The notes beneath the pieces were generated by a model. That model had not been told where the DNA came from and did not search any database. It saw only the letters and a list, made by a program, of their open reading frames with translations. This document shows positions 35,852 through 44,088 of a DNA stretch of 64,000 nucleotides, in pieces. A program made the position numbers and the translations under genes. Source of the DNA: Caulobacter henricii (GTDB taxonomy: Bacteria > Pseudomonadota > Alphaproteobacteria > Caulobacterales > Caulobacteraceae); assembly GCF_001414055.1 (NCBI RefSeq), contig NZ_CP013002.1, positions 2,790,001 to 2,854,000 on the forward strand, written 5' to 3'. The first letter of the stretch is position 1; each line of letters opens with the position of its first letter.

Positions 35852-37423
35852 GTGCAAACCATCGATTTCGTCATTCTGGCGGTCTATGCCGTCGCCATCT
35901 TCGGCCTGGCCCAGTGGGTCAGCCGCGACAAGGGCGGTCACCAGAAAGACTCGACCGACTATTTCCTGGCCGGAAAGGCCCTGCCCTGGTGGGCCATCGG
36001 CGCGTCACTGATCGCCGCCAACATCTCGGCCGAGCAGATCATCGGCATGAGCGGCTCGGGCTATGCCATCGGCCTGGCCATTGCCTCCTATGAATGGATG
36101 GCGGCCCTGACCCTGCTGATCGTCGGCAAGTTCTTCCTGCCGATCTTCCTGAAAAACAATGTCTACACCATGCCCCAGTTCCTGGAGCAGCGTTACGGAC
36201 CCAGTGTCCGCAACGTCATGGCGGTGTTCTGGCTGGTTCTCTATGTCTTCGTGAACCTGACCTCGATCCTGTGGCTCGGCTCGATCGCCGTGCATACGGT
36301 GACCGGCGTCGACCAGATGATCGCCCTGGCCGCGATCGGGGTCTTCGCCCTGGCCTATCAGATCTGGGGCGGACTGAAGGCCGTGGCCCTGACCGACATC
36401 GTCCAGGTGGCCCTGCTGATCACCGGCGGCCTGATCATCGTGTTCATTTCCCTGAACCAGATCGGCGGCGCAGAGGGCGGCGTCCTGGCCGGCTTCCACA
36501 CCCTGTCCGAACGCTTCCCCGAGAAGTTCGACATGATCCTGTCGCGCGACAATCCGCACTACAAGGACCTGCCCGGCCTGTCGGTGCTGCTGGGCGGCAT
36601 GTGGATCATGAACATCAGCTACTGGGGCTTCAACCAGTACATCATCCAGCGGGCGCTCGGGGCCAAGGACCTGGCGGAGGCGCAGAAGGGCATCGCCCTG
36701 GCCGCCTATCTGAAGCTGCTGATGCCGGTGATCGTCGTGCTGCCGGGCATCGCCGCCCTGATGCTGGTGCCCGGCCTCGACAAGCCCGACCAGGCCTATC
36801 CGGAAATGATGAAGCTGCTGCCGCCGGGCGTCCTGGGGCTGGTCTTCGCCGCCCTGGTCGCCGCGATCGTCGCGTCGCTGGCGGCCAAGATCAACTCGAT
36901 CGCCACCATCTTCACGCTCGACATCTATGCCAAGATCCGCAAGGACGCGACCGAGCGCCACCTGGTCGCCGTAGGGCGTGCGACCGCCGTCTTCGCCGTC
37001 GTGATCGGCATCCTGATGGCCCGCCCCCTGCTGGGCAAGGCCGAGCAGGCCTTCCAGTTCATCCAGGACTTCACCGGCTTCTTCACGCCGGGCATCGTGG
37101 TGATCTTCATGCTGGGCCTGTTCTGGAAGCGGGCCACCACGGCCTCGGCCCTGGTCGCGGCCATTGGCGGAGCGGCGCTCTCGGGCGGCTTCTTCGTGGC
37201 CGACAAGCTCGGCGTCTTCGTGATCCCCTTCATGAACCGTGTCGGCCTGGTCTTCCTGCTGACCCTGGCCGCAGCGGTGATCGTCTCTCTGGTCGCCCCG
37301 CAGAAAAAGGTCGTCAATGTCGTGAGCCTGGAAGGGGTCAGCTACAAGACCACCCCTGGCTTCAACATCGCCGGCGTCGGCGTGATCCTGATCCTGATCG
37401 CCCTCTACGCAACCTGGTGGTGA
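35852..37423 (+). CDS. Sodium:sugar symporter (SSS family, SglT-like)
   Basis: The start is GTG 35852, with GGGGAGGA upstream. The 523-residue carrier has about 14 membrane segments and the sodium/sugar family core: TDYFLAGKALPWWAIGASLI, ANISAEQIIGMSGSGYAIG, GGLKAVALTDIVQVALLITG, and YWGFNQYIIQRALGAKDLAE (the N-x-Y-IVQR-type signature). It follows dgoA by 35 bp, so it most likely imports galactose or a related sugar feeding the KDGal pathway. No sugar dehydrogenase or lactonase is in the operon; these must be elsewhere. Confidence 0.92.
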   Translation: MQTIDFVILAVYAVAIFGLAQWVSRDKGGHQKDSTDYFLAGKALPWWAIGASLIAANISAEQIIGMSGSGYAIGLAIASYEWMAALTLLIVGKFFLPIFLKNNVYTMPQFLEQRYGPSVRNVMAVFWLVLYVFVNLTSILWLGSIAVHTVTGVDQMIALAAIGVFALAYQIWGGLKAVALTDIVQVALLITGGLIIVFISLNQIGGAEGGVLAGFHTLSERFPEKFDMILSRDNPHYKDLPGLSVLLGGMWIMNISYWGFNQYIIQRALGAKDLAEAQKGIALAAYLKLLMPVIVVLPGIAALMLVPGLDKPDQAYPEMMKLLPPGVLGLVFAALVAAIVASLAAKINSIATIFTLDIYAKIRKDATERHLVAVGRATAVFAVVIGILMARPLLGKAEQAFQFIQDFTGFFTPGIVVIFMLGLFWKRATTASALVAAIGGAALSGGFFVADKLGVFVIPFMNRVGLVFLLTLAAAVIVSLVAPQKKVVNVVSLEGVSYKTTPGFNIAGVGVILILIALYATWW

Positions 37424-37430
37424 CGTGACG

Positions 37431-37463
37431 CCCGGTCGGCGGCGCTCAGCGCGGCCGACCGGG
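37431..37463 (+). terminator. Strong GC hairpin after the dgo operon
   Basis: CCCGGTCGGC pairs perfectly with GCCGACCGGG, with a further inner GCGC stem, 8 bp after the symporter stop. No T-tract is present. Confidence 0.55.
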
Positions 37464-37513
37464 CTGATCATCGCGGGGCCTGAACCGCGTGCCCCGGCCT
37501 TGCCGACCGTCAA

Positions 37514-37660
37514 TCAGCGCGCTTCAATCTCGACAAAGGGGCCAGGTTTGATGACCAGGCCTCGGACGCCGAAACCGATCTCTGGAGGGTCTCGACCGGC
37601 TCGGGCCGCCTGACCCAGCGTCACGGAAGACATCCCGCCGGTTTTCTGGTCCGCTGCCAT
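37514..37660 (-). CDS. Possible 48-residue ORF or gene remnant between the dgo operon and GST
   Basis: A minus-strand ORF from ATG 37658-37660 encodes a peptide with protein-like composition (for example IGFGVRGLVIKPGPFVEIEA near its end). The ribosome-binding site is weak and no family is recognised. It could be the tail of a lost gene. The rest of the 37464-37683 gap holds nothing I can support. Confidence 0.25.
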   Translation of the reverse strand: MAADQKTGGMSSVTLGQAARAGRDPPEIGFGVRGLVIKPGPFVEIEAR

Positions 37661-37683
37661 CAACTGCAGCCGGGCCGAAGGCC

Positions 37684-38316
37684 ATGATCACCCTCTATCA
37701 CTGCCGGGACGCCCGGTCCTTTCGCCCGCTCTGGGCCCTGGAAGAGCTTGGTCTCGCCTATGAGCTGAAGCTGTTGCCCTTCCCGCCCCGTTTCCTGGCT
37801 CGGCCGTTCCTCGAGGAGAACCCGCTGGGCACGATCCCCCTGCTGGTCGATGGCGAGACCCGGATGACCGAGTCTGCGGCGATGATCGAGTACCTGTCCG
37901 TCCGACACGGTGGAGGGGCCCTGTCGGTCCGCCCCGATGAACCGGGCTATGGGGCCTATCTGAACGGCCTGCATTTCGGCGAGGCCACCCTGACCTTTCC
38001 CCAGACCCTGGTGCTGCGTTACTCGCGTCTCGAGCCGGAAGAGCGGCGCAATCCCCAGGTCGCGGCCGACTATGCCCGCTGGTTTCTGGCCCGCCTGAAG
38101 GGGCTGGACCTGATCCTGAAGGATCACGCCTTTGCCGCCGCCGACCGCTTCACCGGAGCCGACATCTCGATCGCCTATGCCCTGCTGCTGGCGACTTCAC
38201 TCGGGCTTGCTGACGATTTCCCGCCCGACGTCAGGGCCTACTGGTCACGGATGCAGTCCCGTGAGGGCTATGGCCGCGCCCAGGCGGCCCAGTCGACCGC
38301 CACGCCATCGATCTGA
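37684..38316 (+). CDS. Glutathione S-transferase
   Basis: The 210-residue protein is a full-length GST. The N-terminal thioredoxin-like domain includes MITLYHCRDARSFRPLWALE and the cis-Pro and glutathione loop ENPLGTIPLLVDGETRMTES. The helical C-terminal domain includes FTGADISIAYALLLATSLGL. A Ser (S12, RSFRPLW) near the start could be the catalytic hydroxyl in a beta/other-class GST. The substrate is unknown and it is monocistronic. Confidence 0.9.
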   Translation: MITLYHCRDARSFRPLWALEELGLAYELKLLPFPPRFLARPFLEENPLGTIPLLVDGETRMTESAAMIEYLSVRHGGGALSVRPDEPGYGAYLNGLHFGEATLTFPQTLVLRYSRLEPEERRNPQVAADYARWFLARLKGLDLILKDHAFAAADRFTGADISIAYALLLATSLGLADDFPPDVRAYWSRMQSREGYGRAQAAQSTATPSI

Positions 38317-38440
38317 GCCCGCAGCCTTTATCGTCTTACGATCATTTAACTGAGGCGGCCGGCCTTTGTCGGCTAGAAGACCCCGAAGACCTTCAGGGAC
38401 ATCGGGGACGATCGTGGATTACGGGATCAAGGGGCGCGTG

Positions 38441-39559
38441 ATGCGTTCAAGCGCGCTGGTTGTGGTCCTTGTCCTGGGTGCCTTCACGGTCTCTGGCTGC
38501 GGCGCAGACAAGAAGCCCAAGCAGGCCAAGGCCCCGGCGGCTGTGGTTGCGACCCAGACCGTCAGCATCGCCAGCGTCGTCTCACAATCGGTACCGCGCG
38601 AGATCAATGCCAGCGGCACCATCTCGCCCTGGGAAGAGGTTGTCGTCGGGGCTGAGACCGGTGGCCTGACGGCGATGTCGGTCTCCGCTGAAGAGGGCCA
38701 GACCGTCCAGGCCGGCCAGGTTCTGGTCAAGCTCAATGACACCCTGCTGTCGGCCCAACTGCGTCAGCAGGACGCCAGCGTCGCCAGCGCCCGGGTCAGT
38801 CTGGCCGAGGCTGAGGCCGCCCTGAACCGCGCCCGCGAACTGCAGGCCAAGGGCTATCTGTCCCAGGCCTCGCTCGACTCCTCCCTGGCGCGTCAGCAAA
38901 CCGCCAGCGCCCAGGTCGCGGCGGCGGAAGCCGGTCGCGGCGAAACCGCTGCCCGCCTCGCCCAGACCGCGATCCGCGCCCCGGTGTCGGGCCTGATCAG
39001 CCGCCGTACGGTCACCAAGGGACAGATCGTGGGTACCGGCGCAGAGGTCTTCCGCATCGTCCGTGACAGCCGTCTGGAGCTGGACGCCGAAGTGCCGGAG
39101 ACGGACCTCCTGCTGGTCAGGCCGGGCATGCCGGCCCGGATCATCTCCGACAAGGTTGGCGAAACCAGCGGCCGCGTCCGCATCGTCACCTCGGAGGTCA
39201 ACGGCCAGACCCGGCTGGGCATCGCCCGCGTGTCCCTGTCCGGCATGGGCGGCTTCCGCCCCGGCATGTTCGCCCGCGCCACCATCCAGGCCGGCGACCA
39301 GCCCGCCCTGACCGTCCCCAGTGCCTCGGTCCTCTATCGGGAGAACCGCCCGGGCGTGTTCGTGCTCGACGCCAAGAACCACGCGCATTTCCGGCGCATC
39401 GCCATCGTCGCCGCCACGGCCGACCGGATCGCCGCCACTGGCCTGACCGCCGGCGAGCGGGTGGTCGTAGAGGGGGCCGGCTTCCTCGGTGAAGGCGATG
39501 CGGTGCGCATCGGCAGCGCCGTTCCGTCGATCTCTTCTCCCGCCAAATCGGCCCGCTAG
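38441..39559 (+). CDS. RND efflux periplasmic adaptor (membrane fusion lipoprotein)
   Basis: The start chosen is ATG 38441, giving MRSSALVVVLVLGAFTVSGC with a lipobox VSGC; an upstream GTG would spoil the signal. The 372-residue protein has the biotinyl-lipoyl segment (VSAEEGQTVQAGQVLVKLND), an alpha-helical hairpin (about 120-175), the second lipoyl half (IRAPVSGLISRRTVTKGQIV) and the beta-barrel and membrane-proximal domains. It links the RND pump encoded 13 bp downstream to an outer-membrane channel, which is not encoded nearby. Confidence 0.92.
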   Translation: MRSSALVVVLVLGAFTVSGCGADKKPKQAKAPAAVVATQTVSIASVVSQSVPREINASGTISPWEEVVVGAETGGLTAMSVSAEEGQTVQAGQVLVKLNDTLLSAQLRQQDASVASARVSLAEAEAALNRARELQAKGYLSQASLDSSLARQQTASAQVAAAEAGRGETAARLAQTAIRAPVSGLISRRTVTKGQIVGTGAEVFRIVRDSRLELDAEVPETDLLLVRPGMPARIISDKVGETSGRVRIVTSEVNGQTRLGIARVSLSGMGGFRPGMFARATIQAGDQPALTVPSASVLYRENRPGVFVLDAKNHAHFRRIAIVAATADRIAATGLTAGERVVVEGAGFLGEGDAVRIGSAVPSISSPAKSAR

Positions 39560-39571
39560 GAACCTGGCGCC

Positions 39572-42500
39572 ATGAACAACATGTCTGCCTGGGCGATCCG
39601 GAACCCGATCCCCGTCATCCTGCTGTTCCTGTTGCTGACGATCGCCGGCATTTCCGGCTTCGGCAGCATGCGGATCAACAACAACCCCGATGTCGACCTG
39701 CCCTTCGTGGTCGTGACGGCGGCGCGCCCCGGCGCGGCCCCTAGCGAACTCGAGACCCAGGTCACCCGCCTGATCGAGGACTCCGTCTCCGGTCTCGGCC
39801 GGGTGCGCCACATCAATTCGACCATCACCGACGGTGTCTCCTCGACCTTCATCGAGTTCGAACTCGGCGTCGATCACGAGCAGGTCACCAACGACGTCCG
39901 CAATGCCATGTCCGGCCTGCGGGGCTCTCTGCCCCAGGACATGCAGGAGCCCAACGTCACCCGGATCGACATCTCCGGCGATCCGCTGATCACCTATGTG
40001 GTCAAGGCTCCGACCCTGACGCCCGAACAGCGCAGCTGGTTCGTCGACAATGATGTCAGCCGAACCCTGCTGGCCCTGAAAGGCGTCGGCGAGGTCAACC
40101 GCCGCGGCGGCGTCGATCGCGAGATCGAGGTGGCGCTGGATCCAGACCGCCTGGCCGCGCGTGGCGTCACCGCCGCCCAGGTCAGCCAGGCCCTGGTGTC
40201 GTCCAATGCCGACCTGCCGGGCGGCCGCGTGACGATCTCCGGCTCCGAACGGGCGATCCGGACCCTGGGCGCGGCCGGTTCGATCGACCAGCTGCGCGAG
40301 ACCCGCATCCCGCTGTCGGCCGGGGGCAGTGTCCGCCTGGGCGATCTGGGCACGGTCGAGGACCGCTGGGCCGAGCCACGCTCGCGCGCCCGCTATGACG
40401 GCCAGGAGGTCGTGACCTTCAACATGGTCCGCTCGCGCGGGGCCAGCGAGGTCCAGACCGCCGAAAAGGTGCGCAAGGCGGTCGCGAAGCTCGACCAGTC
40501 CCGTCCGGACATCGAAATCAACGAGATCACCTCCGAGGTGAAATATATCGAGGACAGCTATCTGGCCTCGATGGAGGCCCTGATCCTGGGGGCCGTCCTG
40601 GCGGTGCTGGTGGTCCTGCTGTTCCTGCGCGACTGGCGGGCGACCTTCCTGGCGGCCGTCGCCATCCCGATGTCGCTGTTCCCGACCTTCGCGGTCATGG
40701 CCCCCCTGAACCAGTCGCTGAACAGCATCACCCTGCTGGCCCTGTCCCTGACCGTGGGCATTCTCGTCGACGACGCCATCGTCGAGATCGAGAACATGGT
40801 CCGCCACATGCGGGGCGGGAAGACGCCCTATGCGGCGGCCATGGAAGCGGCCGACGAGATCGGCCTGGCCGTGGTCGCGACCACCTTCACCATCGTGGCG
40901 GTGTTCGCGCCGGTCGGCTTCATGCCGGGCATCATCGGCCAGTTCTTCAAGGCCTTCGCCCTGGCCGCCTGTGTCTCGGTGCTGTTCTCGCTGGTCGTGG
41001 CCCGCCTGCTGACGCCCCTGATGGGGGCCTATATGCTCAAGGCCAACAGCAAGCACGAGGACGCCGATCCTTTCTGGATGTCGCCCTATCTGAAGAGCCT
41101 GCACTGGGGTCTGGACAATCGCTGGAAGGTCCTGGCGATGGGCATCCCGATGATTGTGGCCTCGTTCTTCCTGGCCAAGGCCCTGCCCTTCGAATTCCAG
41201 CCGGCCGCCGACCGTGGTCGTGCGCCTTTCTCGGTCCAGTTGCCGCCGGGCGCGACCCTGGACGAGACCGACGCCATCGTGCAGCGCATGACCCGTGAAC
41301 TCCGGGCCCGTCCCGAAGTTCGCGGTGTCTATGCCTCCATCGGCGGCAACAATGCGGTCAATACCGCCACCCTGAACGCCGATCTGGTGCCCAAGGGCGA
41401 GCGCATGGACCAGCAGGAGTTCAGCCGCCTGATGGTCGACCAGTTCGCGGCCATCCCGGGCGCGCGCATCGGTGCAGGCTCCAACAGCGGCGGCGGTCCG
41501 AGCGACGGCACCAGCTTTACCCTGCGCCTGCTCAGCGACAACGGTCCGGCGCTTGAGGCGGCCGCCCGCAAGGTCGAGTCCGAAATGCGCTCGGTTCCGG
41601 GCCTGGCCCATGTGGTCAATACGGCTGCCATCGCCCGACCCGAGATCGTCGTCACGCCGCGCCCGGACCAGGCGGCTCGCGCCGGGGTCTCGGCCGGGGC
41701 GATCTCCCAGGCCGTGCGCGTAGCGACGATCGGCGACATCGACCAGAACCTGCCCAAGTACAATCTCGGCGACCGGCAGGTTCCGATCCGGCTTCGCCTG
41801 ACCCAGAACGCCCGCGAAGACCTCGCCGTCCTTCAGACCCTGAAGGTGCCCAGCGCGGCCGGCCCCGTACCGCTGAACGCGGTGGCGGACGTGCGCTTCG
41901 GTGCAGGCCCGTCCCAGATCAGCCGCCAGGATCGCTCCCGCGTCGCCACCATCACCGCTGAGCTCGACGGTATTGTGGTCGGCGAGGCCAGCCAGCGGGT
42001 CCACGCCCTGTCCTCGGTCAAGAACCTCCCGGCCGGCGTCAAGGAAGTCGCCGCCGGCGATGCCGAGTTCATCCAGGAGATGGTCACCGGCTTCGCTGCC
42101 GCCCTGATCACCGGCATCCTCCTGATGTACATCGTGCTGGTGCTGCTGTTCCGCAGCTTTGCCCACCCGATCACCATCATGGTCGCCCTGCCCCTGGCCA
42201 TCGGCGGTGCCTTCGCTCTTCTGGTCCTGGCCAGGTCGAGCTTCTCGGTCTCAACCCTGATCGGCATCCTGATGCTGATGGGCATTGCCGCCAAGAACTC
42301 GATCCTGCTGGTCGAGTACGCGATCATGGCGATGAAGGACGGCATGACCAAACGCGAGGCGATCATCGACGCCGCTCACAAGCGGGCGCGCCCGATCATC
42401 ATGACCACAGTCGCCATGGGCGTCGGCATGCTGCCGGTGGCCGTAGGCTTCGGTGCCGATGTCGAGTTCCGCGCCCCGATGGCCATTGCCGTCATCGGCG

Positions 42501-42664
42501 GGCTGATCACCTCGACCCTGCTGTCGCTGCTCTATGTGCCGGTCGTCTTTGTGCTGATGGACGGCCTGAAGGTTCGGGCTGAACGCCTGACCCATCGCGT
42601 GTTCGGCAGCAGCGCCCATGTCGCCCAGCCTCCGGCCGGCCAGGCGACGCTGATCGACAACTAG
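39572..42664 (+). CDS. RND-family efflux transporter
   Basis: The 1030-residue inner-membrane pump has 12 membrane segments and two large periplasmic loops, a typical HAE-1/multidrug RND size. [20 protein letters not shown] is helix 1; helix 4 carries the proton-relay Asp pair in [19 protein letters not shown]; the second half has [20 protein letters not shown] with the relay Lys. It works with the lipoprotein adaptor just upstream and a TolC-like channel located elsewhere. No local regulator is present, so induction cannot be predicted. Confidence 0.95.
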   Translation: MNNMSAWAIRNPIPVILLFLLLTIAGISGFGSMRINNNPDVDLPFVVVTAARPGAAPSELETQVTRLIEDSVSGLGRVRHINSTITDGVSSTFIEFELGVDHEQVTNDVRNAMSGLRGSLPQDMQEPNVTRIDISGDPLITYVVKAPTLTPEQRSWFVDNDVSRTLLALKGVGEVNRRGGVDREIEVALDPDRLAARGVTAAQVSQALVSSNADLPGGRVTISGSERAIRTLGAAGSIDQLRETRIPLSAGGSVRLGDLGTVEDRWAEPRSRARYDGQEVVTFNMVRSRGASEVQTAEKVRKAVAKLDQSRPDIEINEITSEVKYIEDSYLASMEALILGAVLAVLVVLLFLRDWRATFLAAVAIPMSLFPTFAVMAPLNQSLNSITLLALSLTVGILVDDAIVEIENMVRHMRGGKTPYAAAMEAADEIGLAVVATTFTIVAVFAPVGFMPGIIGQFFKAFALAACVSVLFSLVVARLLTPLMGAYMLKANSKHEDADPFWMSPYLKSLHWGLDNRWKVLAMGIPMIVASFFLAKALPFEFQPAADRGRAPFSVQLPPGATLDETDAIVQRMTRELRARPEVRGVYASIGGNNAVNTATLNADLVPKGERMDQQEFSRLMVDQFAAIPGARIGAGSNSGGGPSDGTSFTLRLLSDNGPALEAAARKVESEMRSVPGLAHVVNTAAIARPEIVVTPRPDQAARAGVSAGAISQAVRVATIGDIDQNLPKYNLGDRQVPIRLRLTQNAREDLAVLQTLKVPSAAGPVPLNAVADVRFGAGPSQISRQDRSRVATITAELDGIVVGEASQRVHALSSVKNLPAGVKEVAAGDAEFIQEMVTGFAAALITGILLMYIVLVLLFRSFAHPITIMVALPLAIGGAFALLVLARSSFSVSTLIGILMLMGIAAKNSILLVEYAIMAMKDGMTKREAIIDAAHKRARPIIMTTVAMGVGMLPVAVGFGADVEFRAPMAIAVIGGLITSTLLSLLYVPVVFVLMDGLKVRAERLTHRVFGSSAHVAQPPAGQATLIDN

Positions 42665-42682
42665 GCCTGCGGCGCTGTGACC

Positions 42683-43333
42683 CTAAACTGTGGTTCGCAG
42701 CGCCGTGGCGACCCTGGGCGCCAGGCGTTCGGCGATCAGGCGGGCCCCGGCGGCGTTGGGATGGATGCCGTCGCGCTGCATCAGGTTCGGCACGCCGATC
42801 ACGCCGGTGACGAAATCCGGGTGGAACGCCACACCGGTCTCGCGGGCCAGGGCCGGATAGAGGCCCGTGAAGTCGCGGGCATAGGATGCGCCGATCAGCG
42901 GCGGGGCGCGCACACCGGCCAGCAGCACGCGAATGCGGCGGGCCTTCAGCTTCTCGATGATCCGCTTGAGATTGGCCTTGGTCCGGACGGGATCGACGCC
43001 CTGCAGCAGGTCATTGCCGCCCAGGGCCACGACACAGACGGCGGTGTCCGCAGCGACGCTGAAATCGACCCGCGCCAGCCCACCACCGCTGGTGTCCCCG
43101 GAGACCCCGGCCCCGCGCACGGCCGTCCTGACCCCCAGTCGCTCCAGCGCGCCCTGCAGCTGCGCCGGCAAGGCGTCGCGCGCGGGCAGACCCAGGCCGG
43201 CGGTAATCGAGTCGCCCAGTACCGTCACGACCGGCAGCTTGTCGGCCGCCCTAGCGCCAGTGGACCAGGCACCCGCCGTCAAACCCAGAAATACAGCTCT
43301 TCGCGAGAGCTTTGGCAGTGTGAACGTCGTCAT
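42683..43333 (-). CDS. tesA: SGNH-family esterase/thioesterase (TesA-like)
   Basis: The 216-residue secreted enzyme has an N-terminal signal that includes a twin arginine (LSRRAVFLGLTAGAW). SGNH blocks are VTVLGDSITAGLGLP with nucleophile S42, GAGVSGDTSGGGL (Gly), VALGGNDLLQG (Asn) and RDGIHPNAAG (Asp and His). It hydrolyses acyl esters or thioesters in the periplasm. It is divergent from an ABC ATPase-permease pair exactly as tesA is from ybbA-ybbP in E. coli, a conserved gene grouping. Confidence 0.93.
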   Translation of the reverse strand: MTTFTLPKLSRRAVFLGLTAGAWSTGARAADKLPVVTVLGDSITAGLGLPARDALPAQLQGALERLGVRTAVRGAGVSGDTSGGGLARVDFSVAADTAVCVVALGGNDLLQGVDPVRTKANLKRIIEKLKARRIRVLLAGVRAPPLIGASYARDFTGLYPALARETGVAFHPDFVTGVIGVPNLMQRDGIHPNAAGARLIAERLAPRVATALRTTV

Positions 43334-43389
43334 GGCTTCCTATGTGGGGCTGTGTTCGCCGAGTTTAATGCTCGAACCAGGGAATCTTC

Positions 43390-44088
43390 ATGACCGCAGA
43401 TGTCGCACCGCTCGCCCTTTCGTCGGTGACCCTTACCTTGCCATCATCCGCAGGTCCGGTGAACATCCTGCGCGGCGTCGATCTGGATGTTGCGGCCGGC
43501 GAGCGGGTCGCGATCATCGGGCCCTCGGGATCGGGCAAGTCATCGCTGATTTCAGTGGCAGCGGGGCTGGAGCGCCCGACCTCGGGAACCGTCAGCCTGT
43601 TTGGCCAAGACCTGTCCAAGCTGGACGAAGACGGCCGCGCCCGCCTGCGCCGTGGACGCGCCGCCCTGGTGTTCCAGAGCTTCCACCTGCTGCCCAACAT
43701 GACCGCCGAGGAAAACGTTGCGGCACCGCTTGAGATCGCACGGTCGCCCAATGCCCTGCCGACGGCCCGCGACTGGCTGGCCAAGGTCGGCCTGTCCTCG
43801 CGCCTGACCCACTATCCGCACCAGCTGTCGGGTGGCGAGCAGCAGCGCGTGGCCCTGGCCCGCGCCCTGGCGGCGCGCCCGGCCCTGCTGTTCGCAGACG
43901 AACCGACCGGCAATCTCGACAGCCGCAATGCCGGTTCGGTGGTCGATCTGATGTTCGACCTGCTGGCCGAATGCGGGGCCGCCCTGGTGATGGTCACCCA
44001 TGATCCGGTTCTGGCCCAGCGCGCCGACCGCATCGTGCGCATGGCCGACGGCAAGGTCGTCCAGTCGTCAGCCGAGGCCGCTGCGTGA
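43390..44088 (+). CDS. ABC transporter ATP-binding protein (YbbA/LolD type)
   Basis: The 232-residue ATPase has Walker A IIGPSGSGKSSLI (44-51 for GPSGSGKS), a Q-loop in ALVFQSFHLLPNMTAEENV, signature LSGGEQQRVALARALA, Walker B ALLFADEPTGNLD and the H-loop VMVTHDPVLA. It belongs to the MacB/LolD/FtsE group that works with large FtsX-fold permeases. Its stop overlaps the next gene's GTG/ATG by 4 bp, so it is made with that permease. Confidence 0.93.
   Translation: MTADVAPLALSSVTLTLPSSAGPVNILRGVDLDVAAGERVAIIGPSGSGKSSLISVAAGLERPTSGTVSLFGQDLSKLDEDGRARLRRGRAALVFQSFHLLPNMTAEENVAAPLEIARSPNALPTARDWLAKVGLSSRLTHYPHQLSGGEQQRVALARALAARPALLFADEPTGNLDSRNAGSVVDLMFDLLAECGAALVMVTHDPVLAQRADRIVRMADGKVVQSSAEAAA

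Noticed and set aside
38582..42166. A 1194-codon open frame on the minus strand
   Set aside because: It is a mirror of the RND adaptor and pump genes, with low-complexity Gly/Asp/His/Gln-rich translation typical of antisense reading in high-GC DNA.
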